Positions 1-10,890 of a stretch of DNA of 64,000 nucleotides are shown piece by piece. Made by a program: the position numbers and the translations under genes. The notes under the pieces are model-generated. The model saw only the letters and a program-made list of their open reading frames with translations. It made no database searches and was not told where the DNA came from. Location: contig PCDI01000006.1 of the NCBI GenBank assembly GCA_002778195.1, forward strand, positions 749,950 through 813,949. Direction: 5' to 3'. This DNA comes from Raffaelea ambrosiae. Its lineage: Eukaryota; Ascomycota; Sordariomycetes; Ophiostomatales; Ophiostomataceae. The stretch's first letter is position 1; the number at the start of each line of letters is the position of its first letter.

Positions 1-418
1 TCTCGTCCTGGCAAGAGACAGTCAGACATGCCGAGAGAAAGAGCAATGCATAGAAAGCTTGGTCACGTACAAGATATGGTTCCGGCACCGTAGTCAACAC
101 CCGAGACAGCCACGCCTGAGCTGCCAAGAAGAGCGACGTCACGCCAATGACAAAGATGGCCGGCCGCCACCGGTCTTGGAGCCTGTCTGGCGGGCTGCTG
201 GTGGCCGCGCTTGACGGTGCCGTCGTGTCCGCATTGTCGGCGCTCGGCTTCTTCTTCGTCTTTGGCTCCCGCACTAGCTCGCCACGCCTTTGCCGGAAAC
301 TGGATCCCAGCACCCATGCCTGCCACGAGATCCAGGGAACCACAAAGACGGCCGACGCCAGAAACGGCTTGAGCTGTGCATCGTCGGGGACGGCTAGGCC
401 GCCGCTACCAGATGCCAT
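1..418 (-). CDS. ALG10: ALG10 alpha-1,2-glucosyltransferase, N-terminal part (runs off the window)
   Basis: Exons 71-418 and 1-7 (continues beyond base 1). The family adds the third, terminal glucose to the dolichol-linked N-glycan precursor in the ER. The ATG at 418 opens a 116-codon first exon with two hydrophobic segments (residues about 18-36 and 79-98) and ends in VPEPYL. A GTACGT donor follows at once; the 63-nt intron carries a CTGAC branch site and a TGCCAG acceptor, and the next exon begins GAC GAG, restoring VPEPYLDE, the start of the ALG10 luminal motif PEPYxDExFHxxQ. The splice is phase 0. The N-terminus seems longer than in yeast. The identification rests on this motif and the membrane layout, because most of the enzyme lies outside the window. 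Confidence 0.75.
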   Translation of the reverse strand, partial: MASGSGGLAVPDDAQLKPFLASAVFVVPWISWQAWVLGSSFRQRRGELVREPKTKKKPSADNADTTAPSSAATSSPPDRLQDRWRPAIFVIGVTSLFLAAQAWLSRVLTTVPEPYLVRDQAFYALLFLSACLTVSCQDE

Positions 419-2121
419 GGCTCATGGGGCACGATGAGGCAGAGACTAGGTAAAGAGGGTGGCGCAAAGGATACTGTAGGAAACAAAACAAGGTGTGAAA
501 TCGCTAGCAAGGTCGGTAAAGGAACCTTATATAAAAGCTGGTCCTGCAGGGGCTCATTTGGCGGGCTCGGCTCACTCGTGGGCTGTGTGTGACGCGAATA
601 AGAAGAGAGGCGGGCGCCACGTGTTGTTGGGTGTTTACTGGGAGGACCGTCCTTGCATCCCCGTTGAGCGGGCCGTGTTCAGCAGCTAGCTCGCTGAACC
701 TTCAGCGCAAATGCGCCCTGAGGCTGAAAAAACGTGGGCACTTTCTTCCCCTGAAGCTACAGCGGGTCTTCGCGAAGACATGACAGTCTGATCACGTGTG
801 GCGACGATAAGAGATAAGACGACTTCAACAGACGACCACCACCTTGGAAAGCAACGGCTTGCTTCAAAGGAACCAAGAACGAACATGCCGGGCGCTTGAT
901 ATACACTCGTCGTGCCTTTTGAAAACAGGAATATTCAATCAGTTGAATGCATATAATTTGGCAGTCTCTCTGCGAGCTCAATCGGTTTGTTCGGTTCGTT
1001 CAAGAGACCGGGACGCAACAGTGGGATCCTAGGACGCTGTTGGAAGGTTGTCCGTAAATGTGCCTTGCATGAACTGTTCAGTGTCTCAATGGAGATAAAG
1101 AGTGTGGTTGTGAAAGCGACAATCAAAAATATTGTGTTTGGCTCTGGAAATATGTAGGAGACCTCCTGGCGTAAAAGTTGTGATACTTATGTCAAGTTTT
1201 GTTTTACTTACTGTTAACTAGAAATAAACTCCAATATTTAAAATCAAGAGCGGATAATACTACAGTTTGTATCACAAAATCAAACACCTTCTCTTTGAGC
1301 AGTGTGTCGGTAGACATGAGGCGGATCGGGCAAGGCGATATACTGAGAGACTTGTTTTTCGTATCCCCAAGCAAGATTACACCCGCTCCAACTCCCCACC
1401 GACCTTTCACACACGACCATGCATCATTTATTCCGCAAGACCTCATGAGCACTCCTCCAGAAGCATCACCGGAAGAGATAATATGACTTGTCGGAAATTC
1501 TCCTGACAAACCTTCTGCGTTGAGTCCTGTTGGGTGGTCTGGCCCGGAGATGTATTAGCTGGTCTAGTTACTTGTATCTTGGGGTTGCAAAGATACTTCT
1601 TAAGTCGGGCAGTAAGAGTTGGCGATATTTTAGAAAGATAGAAACTACAAGACCGAGCGCGACTGCTTCCTCCTATTGACTATTTGCCTAGAGATTGAGG
1701 TCGTGGATTGGTATCGTTCGCTCTCCATTCGTAGCTGCACTGCGCCGAGTCACACGGGAAGCCGGATCCCCCGGGATAACAGGGGCGACTGGGACCTTAC
1801 CGGCTATTTTTTTTTCTTTTTTCTTCTTCATGTTTCCCCGTCTTCGATTTTTCGACTGCTCGCCTTATTTCGGCATGATTGGACTTGGAAAGTCCGAGCA
1901 GCGTCTCCACTTCACAACCCCGTCCTAGTCGGCACTGCCATCGCTGGTTATCTCACGGTGGTTCGTCTCGAAAGTGGTGCAGATGCTTGCGTCTATTATG
2001 ATTTTCTACATCTCTATACACACAGCACACGCCGTCGAGACGTCGGCGCGGCACCCGCCATAAAAGAACATGCCCGCTTTCCTCTTCCCCAAACCCAAAA
2101 GATACAATTGTTTTTGTGTGT
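419..2121. other. Intergenic, ALG10 promoter side and QCR10 3' side
   Basis: About 1.7 kb with no supportable gene. A TATATAAAAG word lies at about 529-538. Bases 900-1700 look richer in A/T than the flanks and have only short open frames without family resemblance. No tRNA-like element or terminal inverted repeat was seen. Confidence 0.6.
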
Positions 2122-3001
2122 TTAGAACGGCTGCAAGAGAGTTAGCGTAGGCACATGAAAAACCAATGGAAAACCTGAATAGGCCATGGAAAAGGCATCG
2201 TACCGAGTCAGCAGGGTGGATCTCCTTCGTGAAGTAAGGACCAATCACGGGGATCTTCTGGAGGATGTCGGTCTGTACCCGCGGGATGCCGGAAGCGAAG
2301 AACAGAAGGGCAGCGACGGCGGCCGCGCCAAAGGGGGCAGTCTGGACGCCACTGTTTGAAACAAAGTTAGCAAAGGTCGCCCACCATGTGGGATTTCCCG
2401 AAAGGGGAGAAACGGTCGTCTCGTCGGAGATTCCTTGAGGACCAACAGGAGACCGGGCGGGGTCCGCAGCCAGTCGCTCGTCGGTTCCAATCCTCTCAGA
2501 TCAATCCAGAGCAACCGTTAGATCCCCATTCGTTCGTGAATTTGGGGCTCGAGGCAAGGCTAGCTCACAAGCGGAACAGGGTCTGGCTGGTGATGCCCTT
2601 GAACTGTGTTTGATAGTGGTACCTGGAGAAGCGATCTGTCAGCTACACAAGTCCCAGAAAAATTTAAGTTGTAACTGCCTTGAACATTCCATCACTTGCG
2701 ATCCCAAGCGCGATTTTCCCATGTCCAATTCGCCCTTGGCCTGAGTCCTGGACAGGTGCAGCTGCTTGGCAGTTTCAATCGAGGGGATTGGGGTCGCTCG
2801 GGGCGGCTTACTTGGGGCCGTAGTTGCTCTTGTACTTGCCGAACAGATCGGCGCGCAGGGTGCGAGTCTGATGCACATGGTCAGGTCAGCAATTGGTCTC
2901 TTCTGCACGGGCAAGTGTCGTCGTGAACACCGTCGCGATCGAATCTCGAGGGCGGCCTCGGGCGGCCAGAGGCCAGGGGAGTTTGGACATACAGGGTACA
3001 T
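2122..3001 (-). CDS. QCR10: Cytochrome b-c1 complex subunit 10 (QCR10)
   Basis: A five-exon model, 2993-3001, 2812-2867, 2569-2622, 2204-2351 and 2122-2130, gives 91 aa. QCR10 is a small single-span accessory subunit of respiratory complex III in the mitochondrial inner membrane. The protein shows YGPKYHYQ near residue 20, a GITSQTLFRFGVQT segment, a transmembrane helix at about 47-60 (AAAVAALLFFASG), then IPRVQTDILQKIPVIGPYF and a C-terminal PF, all typical of fungal QCR10. All donors are GTATGT, GTAAGC, GTGAGC or GTACGA, all acceptors are CAG, and phases match throughout. The first coding exon holds only ATG TAC CCT and the last only CCG TTC TAA, so open-frame scans miss this gene. The start is the only ATG preceding a good donor that keeps the frame. 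Confidence 0.85.
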
Positions 3002-3514
3002 GGCGGATGTTGGTGACAAAGCAGCGTCAATTGAATCCAACGGTCAGTTCGGAGGTCGACAATCGAGGTCGTCGGGAAGCGTGGAGAGGATCGTGGTAGT
3101 CGTTGATCTGCGGATGTGGCCTGCTGCTGCGAGAATTTGTTTTCCGGTTTGGGGCGGACAAAGCCGGGGCAAGTGGGCCTTTTTGTTGCCTGAGGCAAAG
3201 ATTACTGAAATGTCAGCCAATCACTGAGCTTGGTTTCCAAAGCTGCCAGGCCATGTGCGCTAACCCGAAAGAGAGCCTCCTCCCTGCAAAAAAGATACTT
3301 CTGCTTTGTACCTTTTCTTTTTGTTAGTGGGGCCCTTCGAAGATCGGCCCTGTCGCGTTCCACAGGCTGCGACTGCGAAACCTCATAAAGCTCTCTCTCA
3401 GATACACCTCCGACAGAGCTCACGGGCGGCACATCTCTCACGAGAACACTCGACCTACACCTGCACTGAAGTCAATGACACTTTGGAACGCCCAGACATA
3501 GGCCCTCTCACAAC
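3002..3514. other. Divergent promoter region QCR10 / MED4
   Basis: A 513-bp spacer between two divergent start codons (QCR10 at 3001, MED4 at 3515). No coding sequence is seen. Confidence 0.5.
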
Positions 3515-4697
3515 ATGGACAAGTTTATCGATGCGCGCTTCGAGCGCGTCGAGAAGACCTTGGCCAACCTCATCGACTCTATTGCCAAGTACAACCCGTC
3601 CACGACACTGGCCGAAGACCTGCTCACAGCCGATCAAGCGTTGAGCAGTGGTCTACAAGAGCGTTCGTACCCCCCTCCTGCCTTCGAAAAGCAGACCGAA
3701 GACAAACGACCACTGACAGGGCTGGCTTCTTCCAGTTCAAACACACCAGAACAACCATCTGCGCATCCTGGCTCTCCGCGCCGAAGTCGCTACTCTCGAT
3801 TCGCAGATTAAGACCACTTTGCAGTCGCTCGCAAATAGCCGCAAGGAGATTTTGGCCGCACCCGCGACTACGTACCCCGAGGACGACATCAACCGTCGGC
3901 GCGCCAAACAGACCAAAAACTACGATTTCACCTACGAACAGCTAATGTCCTATGCGCGACGCATCAGTCGCAATACCGTGGCCGCGCCGGGGCAGACAGA
4001 CGGCGCCGAGTTTTTCGGTGCGGTGGGCGCGGGCAATGTCGACGCGCCAGGACCAGGCACGGCCCCAGCCACAGCGGCGCCTACACCGGCGGCGACGACA
4101 CCGGCGGCGACACCCGCAGCCATAAATGGCGTGGGCACACCGGCGGCAGCAGCCGACACACCGGGAGCAGGAGGAGGAGCGGCTGCCGCAGGCGCGGGAG
4201 CCGGGACGACAACAGCAGCAACAGCAACGGCAGCTACATCGACAGCCGCGACACAAGCCACCGCCACGCCCGTGCGGTTTTCGTCGGTGGCACCGCCTGC
4301 TAACGTGCCAGACGTTCTGCCCCCGGATTACCAGCAGTATGTGGCCCCCATGGCCGGCACGGTGTTCTTTCCCTGGCCCATGCCCGACCTGATGCAGAAT
4401 GCTGCCTTGCGGACGCTACAGACTGCCACGGAGGGCAAGGGCGGTGACGGCGGCCAGTCCGGGAAAAAGATCCGGTTTGTCAGCCTAGAGGAGCAGGAGG
4501 AGCGCGAGCGTGAGCGGGCGGCCCGCGAAGCCAAGGAGCGCGAAGAGTGGGAAGAGCGGCAGCGCAAAATGGCGGCAGAAGCGGCGGAGGTAACAGCCGG
4601 AGCCGGAGGAGCGCATGGGCATGCAGGCGGTGGTGGACGTCCGGCAGCGGCACCAGCACAGTTCTCGTTGACGCTAGATCTGGACGACGACGAGTGA
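3515..4697 (+). CDS. MED4: Mediator complex subunit 4 (MED4)
   Basis: Exons 3515-3662 and 3736-4697 give 369 aa. MED4 is a middle-module subunit of Mediator, the nuclear coactivator that bridges activators and RNA polymerase II. The N-terminus (MDKFIDARFERVEKTLANLI, then a coiled-coil stretch SGLQELQTHQNNHLRILAL and LRAEVATLDSQIKTTLQ) is the conserved MED4 helical core, followed by YEQLMSYARRISR. Residues about 150-250 are low-complexity Ala/Thr/Pro. A FFPWPMPD motif and a charged Glu/Arg helix precede an acidic DDDE tail. The intron (GTTCGT donor, TTCCAG acceptor, 73 nt) restores the frame as GAG C|TT. The donor is not consensus, but no other choice rejoins the coiled coil. Confidence 0.85.
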
Positions 4698-5092
4698 GGA
4701 TGCATGCAGAGGAAGAGGGACATGTGGTGCATTGTTTCCTATATCGATTTCAGCATGTTTGCATCGATCCGGGTTTCTATATTTTCCTTTTTTTCTGTGA
4801 CACATTTTGCATGGGCATTTGCATACTAGTTAGGAACAACAGCAGAATCACGGCGAGGCGAGGGTCAACAAAAGCACTCTATTTTAATGTTCAATATGTA
4901 TATCTCTAATACTGTCCAAACAAAAATAAATAAAGGAGAAGAAGACAATGGAGTGGTCCCAGCATGCTACATGGCACCAAATCTACGCTGAACATTTGGA
5001 GCTACTATGGGGCGACACAAATGCCGAAATGGGACAAATGCAGGGAGACAAAGTGGAGGAGTACGCCCCCCTTCCCTTTCTCTCTTCTCTTT
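4698..5092. other. Intergenic, convergent 3' regions
   Basis: A 395-bp spacer between the converging MED4 and glutamine amidotransferase genes. It contains AT-rich stretches that could serve as polyadenylation signals (AATAAATAAA near 4924), and no coding sequence. Confidence 0.5.
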
Positions 5093-5939
5093 TTATGGCT
5101 CGCGCAAGAACTTGAGGAACGACCGCGCAATGTTCTCGCCGTCGTGCTTGTTGTCTCGCCGGGCCATGCCGGACTGGAACATGTCATCTGTGAAGATGCC
5201 AGCGGCATGGCGCGACTCGAGAATCTCCTTCATGATGGTGCCCGTAAACTCGGGGTGGCCCTGGACAGTCACCACGCGGCCGGGCAAGAGAATGCCCTGG
5301 ACGGGACAGGTGGTGGTCTCGGCGAGCTGAACAGCATCAGGCGGGTATTCCAGAACGGCATCGCGGTGCATCTGGTGGATTTTCTGGAGAGGGAGGATGT
5401 CAGCACAAGAACATATTCGTACCTGAAATCTTGTGCCCACCTACCAGGGTATCCTGCCCAAAGAAGGCCTTGCCTTCGGGCGACAGGTTGATGTCCGTCA
5501 CGCTGATTTCCCAGCCGTTGGGACTGCGGTTGACGGGGCAGTCGAGAGCCCGGCCGACGATCTGGTGGCCAAAGCAGATGCCGACCACCCGCACAGGGTG
5601 AGCCGTGGACCCGGGCGCCGTAGTAGCCAACGTCTTGCGCACAAATGCAACGAGATACTCGATCCAAGGCTCGTGGTCAAACGAGTTGTGCTTGGAGCCT
5701 GTCATGAGGATGCCATCGACCTCATTCAGGTCGGGGTAGTTGCCTTCGTAGCCGTCGCTGACGACATCGTGGGTCGTAATGGTGAGCTCGGACTCGAGCG
5801 GTGCAGGCGCAACGGCTCGTCGAAACAGGTCCGTGAAGACGCCACCGTACGAGCCAAATGTAGCCTTGGTCTGCGGCAGAGGCGTGTCGGTCATGAGGAC
5901 GGCCAGCCGGATGGGCTTGGTGTCTGTTTGGGAGCCCAT
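5093..5939 (-). CDS. Class I glutamine amidotransferase-like protein
   Basis: Exons 5445-5939 and 5093-5383 give 261 aa. A stand-alone GATase1 domain: nucleophile elbow GICFGHQ with Cys122, and QGHPE with His208 and Glu210 completing the Cys-His-Glu triad, as in GMP-synthase-type amidotransferases. The conserved VDGILMTGSKHN segment (about residues 74-85) fits the oxyanion region. No synthetase domain is fused, so it probably acts on a small substrate such as a gamma-glutamyl compound; the substrate cannot be told. The 61-nt intron has a GTAGGT donor and a CTCCAG acceptor, phase 0, joining QDTL to KIHQMHRD, a typical family junction. It diverges from PPX1. Confidence 0.85.
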
Positions 5940-6375
5940 GGTGAGGTCACGTCAGGATTGAGGCCGGGCCTGGGAAGAAAAAACGGCTCCTAAAGCGCAG
6001 AAGAAGCTGGAGGCGACCTGTGCGAAGCCACGGACTGGACAGTTCACGACACGTTCAAGATACTTTGATATATCGGCGCAGGGTCCGAAGAAACACCACA
6101 ACGGGTCCGATAGCGCGCCGACACCTTCTGGAAGGGTCCGATAAGGGCGCCTAGTCGAAAGGTCCCTGGACGCTACAATTTTAGTCAGTGGCAACTGTGG
6201 TTCGGCGATTGGACAGCTAAATTAGGCCATTGGAGGGGCTCGTTGGCGGTCTAGTCCCGACAACCTCACCAATGACGTAGCCGGGCAGTTGCCAGGCACA
6301 AAAATTCTTGGCATATAGCAAAGCTCTTCCTACATAACAACAAGGCTGCAACCACACACAGCTCAGCCAACAAGG
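5940..6375. promoter_or_regulatory. Divergent promoter, glutamine amidotransferase / PPX1
   Basis: A 436-bp spacer between divergent ATGs. It holds an AATGACGTAG word near 6270 (CRE-like) and a GGCATATAGC word about 60 nt before the PPX1 start. No open frame is convincing. Confidence 0.4.
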
Positions 6376-7752
6376 ATGCCATCACGGCCGCGCTCACTCA
6401 CGGCATTCCTTGCAGCTGCTCGGCTGGCTCTGTCGGCCCCAGCCGGCCAGCGCCCGAAGCCATTGACCTTTGTCGTTGGGAACGAGAGCGCAGGTGAATC
6501 TCTACTCTCCCTGGAGCGTCTTTTTGAATTTCTGCCATGGCCCAGGCCATGCTAACAGCTGCTCTTCTTAGACCTGGACTCCCTCTGCAGTGCCGTGCTT
6601 CTGGCCTACTTTCGCTCCCACACGCCTGCAAACACGCTGCATGTACCTCTCTCCAATTTGCCTCGTGCAGACCTGGCTCTTCGACCCGAGCTGCAGGCTG
6701 CCTTGTCTGGCAGTCCAGGGAGCAAGGATACCGGCGGCGTGCCTTTGTCCGATCTCATCACGCTCTCAGACATACCCGACGATCTGACAGCAGCCGACAC
6801 ACGCTGGCTGCTCGTCGACCACAATGCTCTGACCGGCGACCTGGCCCAAAGGTTCGCGCCGAGCGTCGTGGGCTGCATTGATCATCATGTCGACGAAGGC
6901 GTGATCCCTGTGCCGAGCACTGCGACAGCCACGACGGGCGAGTTGTCCACTCCGCGAGTCATTGAGCGCTGTGGCAGCTGTGCCAGTCTGGTCATTGACC
7001 ATTGCCGCGATGTGTGGCGAGACCTGGCGACCACGCAGCCGGACCCAGCCACGGACCGCATCCTGGCTCGCCTGGCCCTGGCGCCCATTCTTATTGATAC
7101 GTCGAACCTGAAGTCGGCGAGCAAGACTGAAGATGTGGACAAGCGGTCCGCTGCCTTTGCAGAATCGTTTTTGGCGCGCAACGACGAGAACCAAAGATCG
7201 ACAATCTGCGTGGCCTCCTCGGTAGAGGGACCCGCCGCGTACGAGCGAACCGGCTACTTTGAGCAGCTCTCGCATCTGAAAAACGACATTACAACGTTGA
7301 GCTACAATGACCTGTTGCGCAAGGACTATAAGCAGTGGCACGAGAAGAACACGGGCGGCCAGGAGGTCATACTGGGCATGTCGACTGTCGTCCAGGGGCT
7401 GGACTACCTTGTCGCCCATATTGGAGACCGGTCGAGCCTGCTCGCGAGTATCCGGGAGTTTGCCAAAGAGCGGAACTTGGGCTTGATCGCCATAATGACG
7501 GTGCAGCACGACGGCAACGGGTTTGGGAGACAGCTGCTGCTGTGGGCCTTCAACAGCCAGGCGACCGCGGCGGCACAGACGTTTCTGGAGGCGAACCAAG
7601 AGCGTCTGGGGCTGGAGACGTGGAAAGACGGCGAGTTTGACGACACCACAACCAAGAGTGGCGAATGGAGAGCGTGCTGGAAGCAATGCCGCACGGAATT
7701 CAGTCGCAAGCAGGTAGCCCCTTTCTTGCGGGGGGCGATGAAGACCTCGTAG
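6376..7752 (+). CDS. PPX1: Exopolyphosphatase (PPX1, DHH family)
   Basis: Exons 6376-6493 and 6572-7752 give 432 aa. The family removes terminal phosphates from inorganic polyphosphate. The conserved DHH-family layout is clear: VVGNESADLDSLCSA (metal-binding Asp40 and Asp42) spans the intron junction, LLVDHN at 119-124, and the DHH signature CIDHHVDE with Asp143-His144-His145. APILIDTSNL and a DHHA2-like C-terminal domain follow. The start ATG sits 39 codons before the donor GTGAAT; the acceptor TTCTTAG resumes in phase 1 with A|DLDS. Family members are usually about 400 aa, so the length fits. Confidence 0.9.
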
Positions 7753-8032
7753 TTCGGAACAGAACAGAACATCCGAGTACACGGAAGAGGCGGCCTTGGA
7801 TACTGATTTTGATCGCATATGATTCCAGAGCGCCATTGCCAATCTTTGTGAGATGTTGATATAGTTACATTCGCATATCTTTCGGTAAGAGATGTTGTGG
7901 TACATACAAAAACAGAGGCCCGTACAAAGATGGAAGTACGTCCCAGTTGACTCCTGTTCCCAATCCCTATTTCTTCTTGTTTTGCTGTTCCAATGTTTTG
8001 GTTTTTTATGATTTTCCCACTTGGTCCTTCAT

Positions 8033-10375
8033 CTACGCGTTGAATGCTTCGATCTCCCTGAGCAGATGCGGCATCTCTCGGTAGCCAAATCGCTCGACCA
8101 TCTCCTTGGAGTTGAACGACATTTGTGCGGCCTTGTGGGCGTTCTCGTCGGCCACAAAGATGCAGGCCTTGAGCGCGCGCAGCACTTCTCCTGTCGGCTG
8201 CACGCGCGGCGTCTCCTGCAGCATCTCTTGGAAACACCAGCGGATCGCCTCGAAGCACCGCGTCTGCTCCCCCGTCTGCGCCACCGTGTCGTACAGGTGC
8301 TTGTACATGGCCCGCGACCGCCCCTGGCCGTGCTGCGGGAAGATCCGCCAGGCGCCCCAGAAGCGGTCCCAGTCGCCTCGCCGCGCGTACGTCGTCAGCA
8401 AGCCCATGATAGCCTGCTCGCTGGGGCACCGCAGACCCGTCTGCCGCAGCATGTCTTCGATAGCGTCCTGGAGCCTGTCCACCGGATCTGTGCTGCCGTC
8501 CGAACGGGCCATGCCGCCGCCAAACTTGAGGCTGCCGGGGCTGTTCAGGACAGTGTAGCTGCTGGTGTCTTGTTTGTGCTGCCGCTCCTTCTCCGCCAGA
8601 CCCGCCACGGCGGCCATGGCCATGTCGGTGTCGAGAGTCGGCACAGCGCGCTCGTGCAGCGTGTCCAGCAGGCTCAGCGTCACCGAGCACATCTGCGGCA
8701 GCGTGTCGTCCGTGACCAGGGGCGCCGAGAAGATGCCCCGTAGGAGCTCGGCCGCCTTTTGGGTCGACAGCGGGACGCCTGCCACCTGCATCTCACGCAC
8801 CAGCTCTCCCATGCCCGCCAGCGAGTAGCCCGGGCACTTCACCTGCAGCGCCCGGCTGTAGACGCTGGACCGGAACGCCCAGCTGTCGGCGGCCGAGAGA
8901 TCGCGCATGCAGAACATGGAGACGCGCGAAAACCGAGACGCCACGGCCCTGCTGGAAGATGGAATGGCGCCTCTGGAACGTGCACCAGCAGCGCTGTTCA
9001 ACGCCCCCGGGCCGTCTCCACCGATGCCGCCTTGTGCATTCCAGTGGCCCAGCTCCATCAAAACGGCCATCTCAGGCAGGCCGTTGAGATAGGCCGCCAA
9101 CTGTTCGAGGACGTCGAGCTTTTCCTCACGGCTGTTGGCCAGTATGTCGCCAAGCTCGGCCAGCCGTGACAGTGACAGTGTGCGGGATAGCAAAGCTTCA
9201 GAAACCGGGGTCTGCGTCTCACTATTGTTCGTGAGTCGCCGTGCCGATGTAGAAAAGAACCGTTGCTGCTGCTGCTGCTGCTGTTGTGGTACAGTAGGAA
9301 ACTTGGCTGTCGTTGTAGTCTGGGATGTATCCGGTGTTGTTGAGACTGATTCAGCAGCAGATTTTGGTAGTGCAGATTGCGCCTCCGATTCGTCCGCAGC
9401 GATGTCGTCTTCCAGAGCCTCGTCTACTTCCGCCTCTTCGGGCTCCAGTCCCTTTAGGCTCCGAGCGAGCGTCCGCGTCCAGAGCGTTTCCAGGTCGAGT
9501 TGCTTCCGCTTCGCCTCGGTCATCATCTGCACTACTACCGTGTTGCCGGTGCGTACCGTCCCAAAGCCGGACACGCGGCCCTCCGCATCCACCAAACTGC
9601 CCTCCGTTGTCGTCGTCCCCCGGCTGCCGAGTGTGCCCGCGTGCAGACACACCCACTGTGTGCTGATGCCGTCATCGACCGGCTGGCCCGGGCCCAGGGG
9701 CGCAACCGTTGCCGCACCGCCCAAAAGCTTAGCTCGCCGAGCCTTGCGCCGCAGCTTGATCTTGAGCTCGTTTCGGCCCAGCAGGCCGTCAGCATTGGCT
9801 CGAATGCCGCGACTGCGCAACCAGCGCACAAGGCGATCGGCAGAGACGTGCAGGTGGCGCTCGCTGCGGGCTGTGCCGAAGAGCATGAGCAGCTCGGGGC
9901 CGAGGCCGGCGGGGGGGTCGAGAGCGCGGAGATCGAGGAGGGCGAGGTCGTCGAGGCCGAGGTCTTCGGCGATGAAGGTGAGCATGGGCTGCATCAGGGA
10001 CGGAGAGTTTGGTGGGATGTCTGGCAAAGGAGTCTCCTGGGGCACGAGAGTCGCATGTTTCGGCACGTCGACCTTGAGGTACCACGGCAGGCTGTCGGTG
10101 TCGGGGGAGGCTGAAGCTGCCGCCGTAGACGTCTGATTTGGCTCGAGTGAGACCGAGTTCTCCTCATCAATCTCAAGATCCTTCGTGACAGCTGGACGCT
10201 CCTCCTGTGCTCGACGGGCCAATGTCGCCAGCCATCGAGGCCGTGGCTGTAGTAGCTGTTTCGACGATGATGGTGAGGGGGTGGTCTGCCGAGCGGCTGG
10301 TGCCTTGCGTGCCGCAGCGAGCAGCGGCGCTCGACACGCAGCCTGGACGGCCGTTCGTGTGCCTGCTTGCAGCAT
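8033..10375 (-). CDS. ATP25: ATP25, mitochondrial OLI1/ATP9 mRNA stability and ATP synthase assembly factor
   Basis: An intronless 780-aa protein. In yeast, Atp25 is matured into an N-terminal RsfS-like half, which acts in Atp9 ring assembly, and a C-terminal half that stabilises the OLI1 mRNA. Here an Arg/Ala-rich mitochondrial presequence covers about residues 1-60. An RsfS/DUF143-like domain follows at about 110-215 (LPWYLKV, DLGLDDLALLDLR, GLGPELLMLFGTARSERHLH). A linker carries a poly-Gln run (about 365-372), and the long C-terminal domain begins near FFSTSARRL. It diverges from RPO41 across 515 bp, so two mitochondrial gene-expression factors share an intergenic promoter. The glutamine run is low complexity and probably variable. 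Confidence 0.85.
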   Translation of the reverse strand: MLQAGTRTAVQAACRAPLLAAARKAPAARQTTPSPSSSKQLLQPRPRWLATLARRAQEERPAVTKDLEIDEENSVSLEPNQTSTAAASASPDTDSLPWYLKVDVPKHATLVPQETPLPDIPPNSPSLMQPMLTFIAEDLGLDDLALLDLRALDPPAGLGPELLMLFGTARSERHLHVSADRLVRWLRSRGIRANADGLLGRNELKIKLRRKARRAKLLGGAATVAPLGPGQPVDDGISTQWVCLHAGTLGSRGTTTTEGSLVDAEGRVSGFGTVRTGNTVVVQMMTEAKRKQLDLETLWTRTLARSLKGLEPEEAEVDEALEDDIAADESEAQSALPKSAAESVSTTPDTSQTTTTAKFPTVPQQQQQQQQRFFSTSARRLTNNSETQTPVSEALLSRTLSLSRLAELGDILANSREEKLDVLEQLAAYLNGLPEMAVLMELGHWNAQGGIGGDGPGALNSAAGARSRGAIPSSSRAVASRFSRVSMFCMRDLSAADSWAFRSSVYSRALQVKCPGYSLAGMGELVREMQVAGVPLSTQKAAELLRGIFSAPLVTDDTLPQMCSVTLSLLDTLHERAVPTLDTDMAMAAVAGLAEKERQHKQDTSSYTVLNSPGSLKFGGGMARSDGSTDPVDRLQDAIEDMLRQTGLRCPSEQAIMGLLTTYARRGDWDRFWGAWRIFPQHGQGRSRAMYKHLYDTVAQTGEQTRCFEAIRWCFQEMLQETPRVQPTGEVLRALKACIFVADENAHKAAQMSFNSKEMVERFGYREMPHLLREIEAFNA
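9262..9290 (+). repeat. CTG/CAG trinucleotide run coding for poly-Gln in ATP25
   Basis: Seven successive CTG-type triplets on the + strand encode about eight glutamines in ATP25, between the RsfS-like and C-terminal domains, in a linker. Confidence 0.85.
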
Positions 10376-10890
10376 GGCCAGCCAAGATTGTGTGAATGGG
10401 TCTGCGGTTGGCGTCCTCGTACTTTCTGGTCGCCAATGCCTACAAGACGGAGTATGTCGCTGAAGTGCAGCGGGAGAATTTAAAAGCGGGTCCAGCTGGG
10501 CTCGACAGTTAGTTGGTTACGTTACGGGAAACGGTGCACGCCAACCACCAAGCCTGGTCGTTGTCAGCACGTGATGTGTCCAATCACAGCAGCTGCCCCA
10601 CTGTAAGGCAAGCGACAGCTAAACTAATATGGCAAATTTTCTAAGCTTGATTTTTTTTTTCTCTCCCTGCATTTCCAATCGCAACATTTGTTTTTTTCAT
10701 CATCATCACGACCATTCCCTTCCCTTCACAAGCGCTTTCCGTGTTTTTCTTTTTTTCCTTTTCTCCCGTTTCGTTTTTCCGGCCGGCAGCGTGTACTTCG
10801 TTGTACCAATGGATGCATAGAGTTCTCAATACCTTTCCTCTCTAATTCTCGTCTCTTCTTTTGGCCTGTCGCGTGAGACGATCGTCCACG
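10376..10890. promoter_or_regulatory. Divergent promoter ATP25 / RPO41
   Basis: A 515-bp bidirectional spacer. It holds CCAATCACAGC near 10573 (CCAAT-type word), a TTTAAAAGCGGG word near 10481, and long T/C-rich tracts (10650-10780) leading to RPO41. Both flanking genes act in mitochondrial gene expression; shared control is an inference. Confidence 0.45.
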
